Positions 32,885-41,562 of a DNA stretch of 43,555 bases are shown here, one piece after another (position 1 is the first letter of the stretch; each line of letters starts with the position of its first letter). The notes beneath the pieces are model-generated. The model saw only the letters and a list, made by a program, of their open reading frames with translations. It was not told where the DNA came from and did not search any database. The stretch is taken from the NCBI GenBank assembly GCA_023409755.1, contig JAEYRA010000111.1, positions 1 to 43,555 on the forward strand, given 5' to 3'. Source of the stretch: Bacillota bacterium. GTDB lineage: Bacteria; Bacillota; Clostridia; Christensenellales; UMGS416. The position numbers and the translations under genes were made by a program.

Positions 32885-35143
32885 TCACCCCTCCAACCCC
32901 TTGACCCGCTCCGCCCACCGCAGCAACACCGCCGGGTCGTAGGGCGGGAAGCCCGCGATGCAGTGGTTGACGCCGCGGGTGCCGTCATCGGCCTGCCAGC
33001 GCAGCACATAGAGCCGCTGGGTACCGGCCAGCTCGCGTAAGCTGCCCACGGTCACGTTCTCGTTAGCCGGGGAGTGGTCGTGCCCGGCGAGCATCACCGT
33101 GCCGTCCTCGTCCTCCACCTGCCAGTCCACGTCATAGGCCGTGCGGCTGTCATTGCCCAGCACGATGGCGCGGCCCCAGTCCTCCCGCTCGTCCATCAGC
33201 AGGCACAACGGGGCCATGACGCGCTTGAGCCAGGTGAATGCCAGCTTCTTCACGTGGTAGTAATCCACCACCGCGTCGGAAATTTGCGGCCAGCCGTCGA
33301 TGAGGTTCCACCACAGGATGCCGGTGCGCCGCCACTTTTTGAGCCGCGTGCGCTCCACAAAGAACTTCTTCGCCTCGGCTTGGGAGAGCTGCGAGAGCGC
33401 TGAGAAGGTGGGGAGGTCCTCGGGCACGCCGCCGGCCAGAATGGCCACCTGGTCAGCCATCAGCTGGTTGCGGTTGTAGCCGCGGGGCACATTGAGCAGG
33501 TTGTCGGTGTTGTGGGTATCCCAATGGCGGTTGCCCATGGGCCACAGCGCGTCGGCGGGCAGGAACTTCGCCAGCGACTCCGGTGCGGGGCAGCCGTGGT
33601 AGCCGCACTCGCTGATGAAGTGGGCGTTGCTGTGCTTGTAGAAGTCGTCCTTGAAGTAGGCACGCGCGCCCCAGTTGTGCTGCTCGGGCACGTCGTAGCG
33701 GGCGATGCCCGCCGGGATGTAGGGGGACGACGGCAGGAACAGGCGGTAGGGGTCGTGCAGGCGCACCACCTCGGGCAGCACGGCGCGGGTGATGGCGTTC
33801 CAGCGGTTGGCCTCGGGCACGCCGCGGTCGGTCAGCCCCTCGTCCACCTCGTTGTCCCCCGCCCAGAGCAGGATACACGCGTGGTTGCGCAGCTTGCGGA
33901 TGACGGCGGCGGCCTCCCGGCGGATCATCGCGTAGAACCGCTCCTCCTGCGGGTAGACGGCGCAGGCCATGGCGAAGTCCTGCCAGACCAGCATGCCCTG
34001 CTCGTCGCAGTGGTCAAAGAACGCATGATCCTCATAAACGTTGCCGCCCCAGCAGCGCAGCATGTTGCAGCCCACCTCATCGGCGAGCGCCAGCGCCTGG
34101 GGCAGGCGCGCGGCGTCCCGGCTGTGCATGGCATCGAGCGGCACCCAGTTGCTGCCCTTCACGAGGATGGGACAGCCGTTGACGACGACGCGGAACTCAC
34201 CGGCGTCGCCGGGCTCCATGCGGTGCTCCACCTGCAGCTGCCGGATGCCGATGCGCTCGGTGCGGCTGTCCACCACCTCGCCGTGGTGCAGGAGTTCCAT
34301 CGTCACCGTGTAGAGCGCGGCCTCGCCATAGCCCCGGGGCCACCACAAGCGCGGGTACTCCACGGTCATCCGGCCCTCGCCGCTCACAAAGAGGGCGGGC
34401 TGCTCGGCTTCAAACACGCTCCCCCCACAGACGCCCCGCACCCGTACGGCGAACCCCTCCAGGTACGGGTCGTCGGTGGCAAAGCGGTACTTCCATGTGA
34501 GCTCCGCCCGGTTGTGGGCAAGGCGCAGGGTGGCATAGTACGTCTCCACCAGCCGGGTGGGGGGCTCAACCTCCAGCCGCACGCCGCGCCACAGCCCGGC
34601 CGAGGGCAAGCGTGGCATGATGTCCCACCCGAAGGAGTGGGGCGGCTTGCGCTGCCAAATCATGTCGTCAATGTGCTCCCCGCCCGAGACCCCGGCGGCG
34701 TACTCCATCCCCCGGGTCACGTTGGCCGCCGAGCGGATGCGCACGGCCAGCTCATTGGTGCCGGGCCGCACGGCACCGCCCACTTCAAAGGTGTGGGCGA
34801 TGAACATGTTGTCGCAGCTGCCCACCTGCTGGCCATTCACAAACACATCGGCAAAGGTGTTCACTCCCTCGAAGGTCAGCGCCAGCCGCTGGCCCGCCCA
34901 GCCCTCGGGCAGCGCAAAGGCGCGGGTGAACCACCACTCGTAGAACTCATATTTGCGGAAGCGGTAGAGGTTGTCGCCGAAGAACGGGTCGGGCTCCACC
35001 CCCGCCGCTACCAGATCGAGCTCCACATTGCCCGGCACCTGCGCCGGAATGGAGGGTCGCCCAATGAGCGCCGCCGGGGTATCCCAGGTGCCCTCGTTCT
35101 CAGGGTGATAGCGCAGCTCCCAGGTGCCGTTGAGATCCAGCAT
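32885..35143 (-). CDS. GH2 beta-mannosidase-like glycoside hydrolase
   Basis: A 752-residue cytoplasmic exo-glycosidase. It begins with the GH2 sugar-binding domain (LNGTWELRY, WWFTRAF, FEGVNTFADVFVNGQQVG), then an immunoglobulin-like domain ending LWWPRGYGEAALYTV, then the TIM barrel (GSNWVPLDAM). Glu432 in LLWAGDNEVD is the acid/base and Glu512 in HFISECGYHG the nucleophile. LWWPRG, CWGGNVYE and WNLIDGWPQ favour beta-mannosidase over beta-galactosidase or glucuronidase. It is shorter than most beta-mannosidases (about 820). There is no signal peptide. GGGAGGAC precedes the ATG. Divergent from the chemoreceptor gene. Confidence 0.9.
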   Translation of the reverse strand: MLDLNGTWELRYHPENEGTWDTPAALIGRPSIPAQVPGNVELDLVAAGVEPDPFFGDNLYRFRKYEFYEWWFTRAFALPEGWAGQRLALTFEGVNTFADVFVNGQQVGSCDNMFIAHTFEVGGAVRPGTNELAVRIRSAANVTRGMEYAAGVSGGEHIDDMIWQRKPPHSFGWDIMPRLPSAGLWRGVRLEVEPPTRLVETYYATLRLAHNRAELTWKYRFATDDPYLEGFAVRVRGVCGGSVFEAEQPALFVSGEGRMTVEYPRLWWPRGYGEAALYTVTMELLHHGEVVDSRTERIGIRQLQVEHRMEPGDAGEFRVVVNGCPILVKGSNWVPLDAMHSRDAARLPQALALADEVGCNMLRCWGGNVYEDHAFFDHCDEQGMLVWQDFAMACAVYPQEERFYAMIRREAAAVIRKLRNHACILLWAGDNEVDEGLTDRGVPEANRWNAITRAVLPEVVRLHDPYRLFLPSSPYIPAGIARYDVPEQHNWGARAYFKDDFYKHSNAHFISECGYHGCPAPESLAKFLPADALWPMGNRHWDTHNTDNLLNVPRGYNRNQLMADQVAILAGGVPEDLPTFSALSQLSQAEAKKFFVERTRLKKWRRTGILWWNLIDGWPQISDAVVDYYHVKKLAFTWLKRVMAPLCLLMDEREDWGRAIVLGNDSRTAYDVDWQVEDEDGTVMLAGHDHSPANENVTVGSLRELAGTQRLYVLRWQADDGTRGVNHCIAGFPPYDPAVLLRWAERVKGLEG

Positions 35144-35230
35144 GTCGTCGTCCTCCCGCCGTTGATTGCCTCAAGGTTCGACGGCGTGGGCGGCGGTTCC
35201 TGCCAGTGGGGTGGTTTCCTCTCCGTTTGT

Positions 35231-35260
35231 CGAATATTGTCGCATATTAACGAAATATGT
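35231..35260. promoter_or_regulatory. Three helically phased 10-bp repeats between GH2 and the chemoreceptor
   Basis: CGAATATTGT, CGCATATTAA and CGAAATATGT follow each other without gap, so the CGnAwAT core recurs exactly once per helix turn. The block lies between the divergent genes, just upstream of the chemoreceptor -10 and close enough to act on both. Candidate operator. Confidence 0.4.
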
Positions 35261-35271
35261 GGGTACTTAGT

Positions 35272-35280
35272 TGGTATCAT
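35272..35280 (+). promoter_or_regulatory. Extended -10 box (TGgTATCAT) of the chemoreceptor gene
   Basis: TATCAT (35275-35280) preceded by TTGG. ATG 35352 is 72 nt downstream of the box. The -35 region is replaced by the phased CGnAwAT repeats. Confidence 0.5.
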
Positions 35281-35351
35281 ACATTGGCTGCGACGAACCG
35301 GTCCCCCCAGGCTCCGGCTCGCCCCACACCACGGAAAGAGGTTGCTGTGTC

Positions 35352-37670
35352 ATGAAACGTTTCTTCCTCGCCTCCCTCAACCGCACGACGACCCTGGTCG
35401 TGCTGGCCCTGTCGCTGCTCGGGTTTGCGGCACTGGGTGTGTACTCCTTCTACGACTATCGTACCGACCTCATGGGGATGCTGCAGGACAAAGCCGCCAG
35501 CATCGCCCAATCGGTCAGCGGCGCCATCGACGCCGACGCCTTTGAAACCCTGGCGGATACCAACGCCGACGACCCCTACCACGACACGCTCAAGGAAATG
35601 CTCGACGACATCAAGAGCAAGTTGGACGTCTACTACCTGTACGCCATGGTGGACAATGGCGATGACACCAACGTGCGATACGTGGCCGAGGGCGCCAAGG
35701 AGGGTGAAACCGCAGAGAGCGGCATCAAACAGTATGGCGACCTGGACAACATCGCCGAAAATTATGAGCCCGCGCTGCTGACCGCGGTGTATCAGACAAA
35801 AACCGCCCAATGCAGCGAGGTGTACGAGACCACACAGTATGGCCCCATGCTGACGGCTTATGTGCCCATTGTGAAGGACGACGGCACGGTGGTGGGCATC
35901 TGCGCGGCGGACATCAGCGTCAACGCCGTCAACGGGCAGCTGACCGACTACCTGAAGGTAATGGTTCCGCTGTGTTTCCTGTCGGCGCTGCTGGTCGCGG
36001 CGCTCATCGCCCTCTACACCAACCTGCGCATCGGCCGGCCGCTCAAAGTCCTGTGCGGCGTGGGGGAAGCGCTGGGCCGGGGCCGCACCGACGCCGTGGT
36101 GCCCGCCCACCTGCGCCGCCGTGCCGACGAAATGGGGCTTCTGGCCGGGGCGATGGACGGTGTAACTGCTAATGTGGCCCGCCACAGCCAGGAGGCCAGC
36201 CTGGTGGCCCAGGGCGACGTGAGCGTGACCGTGCAGCGTGCCAGCGACGACGACGGCCTGGCGCTGAGCATGGAGCAGATGATCGGCACCCTGAAGAACC
36301 TGCTGACGCAAGTGGAGAGCCTCACCAATGAGGCGCTGGCCGGCAACCTCCAGCAGCGGGGCGACGCCGAGGCCTTTGAGGGCCAGTACCGAACCATCGT
36401 GGCGGGCATCAACGGCCTGCTGGACGCCATGGCCAAGCCCATGGAGGAACTGAACCAGGCCGCCGTTGTGCGCGAGACGCAAACCCAGTACCAGCAGAAC
36501 GAGATCTCCCAGCTCATTGCCAGCCTCCAGGCCCTGGCCGCGGGTGACCTCGGCCACTTCTACCATGTGGCCCCCACCGACGACCCCGACCTGCAGGCCA
36601 GTGTGGAGGCGTTCGGCCGCATCAGCGCTTTCTACAACGGCACGCTGAAGGCCGTCGCCGGCTACATCCAGGAGATCTCCGACGCGCTGGCCCAAATGGC
36701 GGACGGCAACCTGACGCTGCGCATTGAGAGCGACTTCCGCGGCTATTTCTCCGCCCTCAAGGATTCCTACAACCACATTGCCGACGCTCTGCACACCACG
36801 CTGCAGTCCATCCATCTCTCCGCCGACCAGGTGGCCGCCGGCACGGCCCAGGTCAGCGATGGCAGCCAGGCCCTGAGCCAGGGTGCGGCCGAGCAGGCCA
36901 GCGCCATTGAGGAGCTCAACACCACCATCACCCAGATCGCCACGCAGACCAAGGACAACGCCACCAGCGCCCAGCACGCCAGCGAGCTGGCCGCCGAGGC
37001 CCGCCGAAGCGCGCTGGAGGGCAACGACCGCATGGCTCACATGCTCCAGTCCATGGCCCAGATCAGCGCTTCCTCGGCTGATATCAACCGCATCATCAAG
37101 GTCATTGACGACATCGCCTTCCAGACGAACCTGCTGGCCCTGAACGCCGCCGTGGAGGCCGCCCGCGCCGGGCAGCACGGCAAGGGCTTTGCCGTGGTGG
37201 CCGAGGAAGTGCGAAGCCTCGCCGCCCGCAGCGCCGCCGCCGCCCGCGAGACGACCGAGATGATCGAGGGGTCGCTGCGAAGCGTCAACGAGGGTACTCG
37301 CATCGCCGACGAAACCGCCCGCGCCCTGGGCGAGATTGTGGAGGGCGTGAGCCGCGCCACTGAGCTGGTGGACGACATCGCCCGCGCCAGCAGCGATCAG
37401 GCCACCTCGGTCACCCAGGTCGGCCGCGGCATTGAGCAGATCGCCCAGGTGGTGCAGACGACCTCGGCCACCGCGGAGGAAAGCGCCGCCACCAGCGAAG
37501 AACTCTCCAGCCAGGCCGAGCTCCTGAAGGAGATGGTGGGGCGCTTCCGCCTGCAGGCCGTTGACACCGTTGCCGCCCCGGCCGGCATCAACCACGCCGC
37601 CCTGCCCGCCCCCGCCGGGCGCGCCAAGCCCAAGATCAGCTTTGACGAGAGCGACTTCGGCAAATACTGA
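35352..37670 (+). CDS. Methyl-accepting chemotaxis protein
   Basis: A 772-residue transmembrane receptor. The first membrane helix is about 14-35, a sensor domain of Cache type about 36-200 (YYLYAMVDNGDDTN, TAYVPIVKDDGTVVGICAAD), and the second helix about 202-222 (MVPLCFLSALLVAALIALYT). HAMP-like and coiled-coil regions follow, and the signalling tip IDDIAFQTNLLALNAAVEAA (about 583-602) with AGQHGKGFAVVAEEVR is canonical. The C-terminus KPKISFDESDFGKY has no CheR-docking pentapeptide. No che or flagellar genes are in the window. ATG 35352 is the first ATG before the membrane helix, with AGAGG about 10 nt upstream. Divergent from GH2, so it might sense a mannoside-related signal (inference). 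Confidence 0.92.
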   Translation: MKRFFLASLNRTTTLVVLALSLLGFAALGVYSFYDYRTDLMGMLQDKAASIAQSVSGAIDADAFETLADTNADDPYHDTLKEMLDDIKSKLDVYYLYAMVDNGDDTNVRYVAEGAKEGETAESGIKQYGDLDNIAENYEPALLTAVYQTKTAQCSEVYETTQYGPMLTAYVPIVKDDGTVVGICAADISVNAVNGQLTDYLKVMVPLCFLSALLVAALIALYTNLRIGRPLKVLCGVGEALGRGRTDAVVPAHLRRRADEMGLLAGAMDGVTANVARHSQEASLVAQGDVSVTVQRASDDDGLALSMEQMIGTLKNLLTQVESLTNEALAGNLQQRGDAEAFEGQYRTIVAGINGLLDAMAKPMEELNQAAVVRETQTQYQQNEISQLIASLQALAAGDLGHFYHVAPTDDPDLQASVEAFGRISAFYNGTLKAVAGYIQEISDALAQMADGNLTLRIESDFRGYFSALKDSYNHIADALHTTLQSIHLSADQVAAGTAQVSDGSQALSQGAAEQASAIEELNTTITQIATQTKDNATSAQHASELAAEARRSALEGNDRMAHMLQSMAQISASSADINRIIKVIDDIAFQTNLLALNAAVEAARAGQHGKGFAVVAEEVRSLAARSAAAARETTEMIEGSLRSVNEGTRIADETARALGEIVEGVSRATELVDDIARASSDQATSVTQVGRGIEQIAQVVQTTSATAEESAATSEELSSQAELLKEMVGRFRLQAVDTVAAPAGINHAALPAPAGRAKPKISFDESDFGKY

Positions 37671-37689
37671 GGATAGACGCACGAACCCA

Positions 37690-37722
37690 CGGGCCCGCCG
37701 CGCAAGCGACGGGCCCGATTTT
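37690..37722 (+). terminator. Terminator of the chemoreceptor gene
   Basis: CGGGCCCGCCGC, loop GCAA, GCGACGGGCCCG, then ATTTTG. It has one C.A mismatch at the same stem position that is a G.U pair in the minus-strand terminators at 16704 and 30001. Confidence 0.85.
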
Positions 37723-37815
37723 GTGCCCAGCTGAGGCGCAGGCGGGGTGTCTGGCAGGCTCGCTCCGACGCGAAAGGGGGACAGGTCTCAGCCTGTCCCC
37801 CTCTGTCGTTGCCAC

Positions 37816-37921
37816 CTAGGGCCGGGCCGACACCACCGCCGACCACGCGCCGTAGACTTTTGTCCCCTTTTCTGTGTGGTAAGCCCGCACCTTGTAGTAG
37901 TGGGTTTTGTTGTTCGTCAGA
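37816..37921 (-). pseudogene. C-terminal remnant of a fibronectin-III-like domain
   Basis: The minus strand reads LTNNKTHYYKVRAYHTEKGT and KVYGAWSAVVSARP followed by TAG. This is the typical end of the FN3-like modules in Clostridia surface proteins (TYYYKVRAY...GKKVYGAWSxVVSA). The frame upstream of it turns into the antisense of the glycosyltransferase remnant, so only about 34 codons survive. Confidence 0.7.
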
Positions 37922-38092
37922 GCGAGGCCGACCTCATCGTCATGACCGACACCGGCTCCACCGACGACACGGTGGAGTGCCTGCGCTGCCACGGCGTCAC
38001 GGTGTACGCATACCCAATGGAGCCTTTCCGCTTTGACGGGGCCCGCAACGAGTGCCTCCGTCATGTGCCCGACACCGTGGACATCTGCAGCG
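37921..38092 (+). pseudogene. Remnant of a family 2 glycosyltransferase
   Basis: The plus strand reads EADLIVMTDTGSTDDTVECL, then VTVYAYPMEPFRFDGARNEC and VPDTVDICS. This matches the DTGSTDDT and FxxARN motifs of GT2 enzymes. There is no start region, and the downstream sequence loses homology after DICS. It joins the FN3 remnant head to head at about 37920. Confidence 0.7.
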
Positions 38093-38250
38093 CGCCGCCA
38101 CGCCCTTTGGGCGGCGTTGGCAGCGGGTGCGCTCCACACAGAGGACAAAAGCGGCAGGGATTACCGCCTGCGTCTGTGCAATCGGCCCGCCAACTGCCGC
38201 ACGGACAATCAGCGGCCACAGCAACTCCCCTCCGCCGCTTCCAATCTTTG

Positions 38251-38259
38251 TGTTATACT
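38251..38259 (+). promoter_or_regulatory. Extended -10 box (TGtTATACT) of the P-loop kinase gene
   Basis: TATACT (38254-38259) preceded by TGT, with the C-rich CTCCCCTCCGCC upstream. ATG 38320 is 61 nt downstream of the box. Confidence 0.55.
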
Positions 38260-38319
38260 TGATCGAACCATTTTGCGGTCCCTTTTCGGTCTGCAAGAAA
38301 CCAGCGTCAGTGGGGGAGC

Positions 38320-38817
38320 ATGAAGAACCTCTATCTTATTGGCGGCACAATGGGCGTGGGCAAAACCACAACCAGTCAAATCATCAAGAAAAAACGAATG
38401 AACAGCGTTTTCCTCGATGGGGATTGGTGCTGGGATATGCACCCCTTTCAAGTGACGGAGGAAACCACGCAAATGGTCGTGGAGAACATCTGCTTCCTGC
38501 TCAATAACTTCATCAAATGCCCCGCGTATGAGACCATTGTGTTTTGCTGGGTCATGCACAAGCAGTCGATCATCGACGACATCCTTTCCCGTCTTCACAC
38601 GGAGGACTGCAAGGTGCATTGCGTCTCCCTGGTCTGCAGCGAAGCGGCGCTGCTGGCCCGGTTGCGCAAGGACGTCGATGCCGGCCTTCGCACGGAGGAT
38701 GTGATTGCCAGAAGCCTCGCGCGCCTCCCGCTCTATCAAGAGCTGCGGTCCGCGCACGTGGATGTGTCAGACATCACCCCGGAGCAGGCGGCCGATCTCA
38801 TCCTCCGCAACGGTTAG
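38320..38817 (+). CDS. P-loop nucleoside/small-molecule kinase-like protein
   Basis: A 165-residue cytoplasmic ATPase of the AAA_33 or adenylate-kinase-like fold. LIGGTMGVGKTTTSQ (about 6-20) is the Walker A motif, FLDGDWCWDMHPF carries the substrate-binding acid after strand 2, and TIVFCWVM the Walker B strand without an obvious DxD. RLRKDVDAGLRTEDVIARSL provides the LID arginines. The class phosphorylates small molecules or antibiotics; the substrate is unknown. ATG has GGGGAG upstream. Possibly acquired, since it sits beside broken gene remnants. Confidence 0.75.
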   Translation: MKNLYLIGGTMGVGKTTTSQIIKKKRMNSVFLDGDWCWDMHPFQVTEETTQMVVENICFLLNNFIKCPAYETIVFCWVMHKQSIIDDILSRLHTEDCKVHCVSLVCSEAALLARLRKDVDAGLRTEDVIARSLARLPLYQELRSAHVDVSDITPEQAADLILRNG

Positions 38818-38880
38818 GTGGCTGCTTGGCACTCGAACCAATGCGCCATCGCCCCCCGCCTTCCGCCTTAGCACTAAAGT

Positions 38881-38909
38881 TGTTCCCCATCGGGAACTGT
38901 GCTATATTC
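38881..38909 (+). promoter_or_regulatory. Promoter with overlapping dyad, ahead of the LicD fusion
   Basis: TTGTTC (38881-38886), exactly 17 nt, then TGcTATATT (TATATT 38904-38909). The dyad GTTCCC-CATC-GGGAAC (38883-38898) covers the -35 and spacer, a good place for a repressor. The coding start is about 130 nt downstream. Confidence 0.6.
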
Positions 38910-39039
38910 AAATGAGTCGAATGTTAAGTTTGGGTAACCACCACGTGCCTGGCCCCGTATGGGCAAAGTCCCTTGTGCCGATGCTGAAAAGGCGGCGCGC
39001 GGCAGCAGCCGCGTGGTGATTCTATTTGGAGGACACCGT

Positions 39040-41562
39040 TTGATCGTACTGCTCTATCAACAGGATGGGGGTTACACCGCACCCCAACCTCTGCTGCCCG
39101 GCGCGGAAACGCCACGGGAGCGCCTGCTGCGCCTGCTGGCCGACGAGGGCGTGACCGACCTGCCCATACATGCTTCCAGCCCCGGCTGGCGGCAGGCGCT
39201 GCTGTCGGCCGCAAACCGGTTGGAAGGCGATGTCTTGCTGTTGGCCGACCACCTGGTGTGCGACCGGGGCCTGTTGCGGGCGCTGATGGCCGCCCCCGCC
39301 CCGGCGGCGGTGGTGGGCCCGGCGCAGCCGGGGCTGCCCGGCGTGACCGTGGCTGACGGCCTGGTGACCGGGCTCAATGACGAAGCCAGTGCGCCGGCGC
39401 TGTGGCCCGCCCTGCTGCTGAGTGCTGACGACGCAAGGGAGCTGGTGGCTGGCGGCGACCCCTGGCCCCTGCCCAACCGGCCCCTGACCGCCCTGCCGGG
39501 GAAGGAGCACCTGCTGGCGCTGGCTGGCGCAGGGGCGGACCTGCCCGCACTGGGTGCTGCGCTGACCCTGTGGGACAGCCGCCAGCAGCCGGTGTTTGCC
39601 GGGCACAACGCGTTCCTGCGCCTGCACGGGCTGCTGGCCCGTGCCGGGGTGCGCCGCCCCCTGCTGGTGTGCGAGGAGGACTTCCCCGCCGTACTTTCTG
39701 ACTATCTCCATGCCATCTGCAGCGAGCTGCCCACGCTGGTCTGCCCCGACGGTCTGCCCCAATGGGACGCGGCTGCCGACGGCGCGGCGCTTTACCGCCG
39801 GGAAGGCTGCGACGGCCTGCTGACCGTGGGCGGCGACACCGCCATCGACACCGCCAAGGGGGTGGCGTGGCTGCTGGCCGGCGGTGACGACACCGGAATG
39901 GCCCCAACGGGCCGGCCCCCGCGCCATGTGGCGCTGCCCGTGCTGGTGAGCGCCGGGGCGGCGGCGACGCGCTTTGCCACCCTGCGCCGGGGCGATGGGC
40001 TCACGACGCTCTGCCACGATTGCTTGCTGCCCGACGCCGTGATCCTGGACCCGGTGCTGCCCCCCAGCCAGCGGCCCGAGCGACGCAAAATCGCGCTGGT
40101 GGAGGCACTGGCCCGCTCTGTGGAGTGCCAGTGGCTGCCCGCTGCCACGCCGGAGAGCAACAAACATGCCCGGGAGGCGCTGTCCCAGCTGCTGGACGGC
40201 CTGCTGGAGACCCTGATTGACGACGAGGATGCCACGCTGCGGCTGCTCCATGCCGCCCACCGCGCCGGGCAGGCTGCCAACCTCACCGGGCCCGGCCCGG
40301 CCTGGGTGCTGGGTGGGCACCTGGCCCTGCAACAGGGGCTGACCCAGGGCCATGGTGCGGCCCTCTGCCTACCGGGCTTCTGGCTTTCCTACGCCGCCAC
40401 CCGGGCCGTGCCGAATGTGCCGGTCAACGATCGGCTGACCCGGCGGCTTGACCGTCTGAAGGCCGTCTTTCAAACCCTGACGAATGAGAAGGCCGCGGCG
40501 GAGTTTGCGTTCCTGGCGGAGCTTTTGGGCCTGAAGCTGCCACCCCGCACGCCGGAGGAGGCCGCCGCCCTGGCGGCCCCGCTAGCCACCGTGCCTCTGC
40601 CCGCCGGCCCCGTACCCCTGTCGCCCAGTGATCTTGCCGCCCTGCTGGAGGCCGTCTTCTGCCCACCGGCTGCCCCCAAAAGTGCCCCCCCGCCCGACCC
40701 CAACACGCCCCACCGGCTGCAGCGGGGTCTGAACAGTGAAATGCGCGAGTTACAGCAGCTGGAGCTGGAGATCCTGCTGGCGGTGGACGCCTACTGCCGG
40801 GAGCATGGCTTCACCTACTACCTGGCGGAGGGCACGCTGCTGGGGGCGGTGCGCCACCACGGCTTCATCCCGTGGGACGACGACATCGACATCGTGATGA
40901 CCCGGGCCGAGTACGACCGCTTTGTGCAGACGGTGCGCCAGAACCCCATCCCCGGCGTCAATCTGGATTGCTTTGAAACCAACCCCAACCACTGGGTGCT
41001 GGGCGCGAAGCTGCAGATGACCCGCCCCACCCGTTTCCGGCAGGAGAAGGTGGCCAAGCTCTCGCCCTACTGCGGGCCGTACATCGACCTCTTCCCGCTG
41101 GAATATGTGCCGCGCCAGGCCAGTGTGGAGCAGCTGCGTCAGGCCACTTCCATCCGGCGGCTGCGGCGCACGCTCTTTATTAAGACCCGCTACTCCCTGG
41201 CAATGTGCCGCAGCCTCCGCCGCTACCTCATGCGCATGATTTCACCCCTCTTCCCCACCACGGCGGTGCACCGGCTCATCGACCGGCGGCTGCGCACCTT
41301 CAACGACCAGGAACACCGGTATGTGGTCAACCTGTGCAGCTACTACCCAGCCGAGCGAGAGACCTTCCCGGTGGCGTTCTATGGCGCCCCGCGCTACGTG
41401 CCCTTTGAGGGCCACCTACTGCCCATCCCGCAGGAGGCGGAGACGATGCTGCGCATCATCTACGGCGCACGGTTCATGAAGCTTCCCGGCCCCTCGGTAC
41501 GCAAAACCCGCAAACACACATTTGTGGTGTTACCGGACCCCCTGGACGGGGGTCTAACCTGA
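39040..41562 (+). CDS. Three-part fusion: nucleotidyltransferase-like, iron-alcohol-dehydrogenase-like and LicD domains
   Basis: An 840-residue cytoplasmic protein. Residues about 1-180 resemble a sugar/phosphonate nucleotidyltransferase (VLLLADHLVCDRGLLRAL), but the Gly-rich nucleotide loop is absent. Residues about 185-450 resemble the iron-dependent alcohol dehydrogenase fold of phosphonoacetaldehyde reductases (LLTVGGDTAIDTAKGVAW, LLPDAVILDP, QGHGAALCLP). The usual GGGS is GGDT, and metal residues expected in the DALxxxxE and TxxxHA positions look replaced. Residues about 568-840 are a LicD phosphotransferase with GTLLGAVRHHGFIPWDDDID (about 598-617) intact. The TTG start has GGAGG 6 nt upstream. 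Its last codons and stop lie in repeat family C. LicD proteins transfer phospho-alcohols from CDP/CMP donors to glycans or teichoic acids. Confidence 0.75.
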   Translation: MIVLLYQQDGGYTAPQPLLPGAETPRERLLRLLADEGVTDLPIHASSPGWRQALLSAANRLEGDVLLLADHLVCDRGLLRALMAAPAPAAVVGPAQPGLPGVTVADGLVTGLNDEASAPALWPALLLSADDARELVAGGDPWPLPNRPLTALPGKEHLLALAGAGADLPALGAALTLWDSRQQPVFAGHNAFLRLHGLLARAGVRRPLLVCEEDFPAVLSDYLHAICSELPTLVCPDGLPQWDAAADGAALYRREGCDGLLTVGGDTAIDTAKGVAWLLAGGDDTGMAPTGRPPRHVALPVLVSAGAAATRFATLRRGDGLTTLCHDCLLPDAVILDPVLPPSQRPERRKIALVEALARSVECQWLPAATPESNKHAREALSQLLDGLLETLIDDEDATLRLLHAAHRAGQAANLTGPGPAWVLGGHLALQQGLTQGHGAALCLPGFWLSYAATRAVPNVPVNDRLTRRLDRLKAVFQTLTNEKAAAEFAFLAELLGLKLPPRTPEEAAALAAPLATVPLPAGPVPLSPSDLAALLEAVFCPPAAPKSAPPPDPNTPHRLQRGLNSEMRELQQLELEILLAVDAYCREHGFTYYLAEGTLLGAVRHHGFIPWDDDIDIVMTRAEYDRFVQTVRQNPIPGVNLDCFETNPNHWVLGAKLQMTRPTRFRQEKVAKLSPYCGPYIDLFPLEYVPRQASVEQLRQATSIRRLRRTLFIKTRYSLAMCRSLRRYLMRMISPLFPTTAVHRLIDRRLRTFNDQEHRYVVNLCSYYPAERETFPVAFYGAPRYVPFEGHLLPIPQEAETMLRIIYGARFMKLPGPSVRKTRKHTFVVLPDPLDGGLT

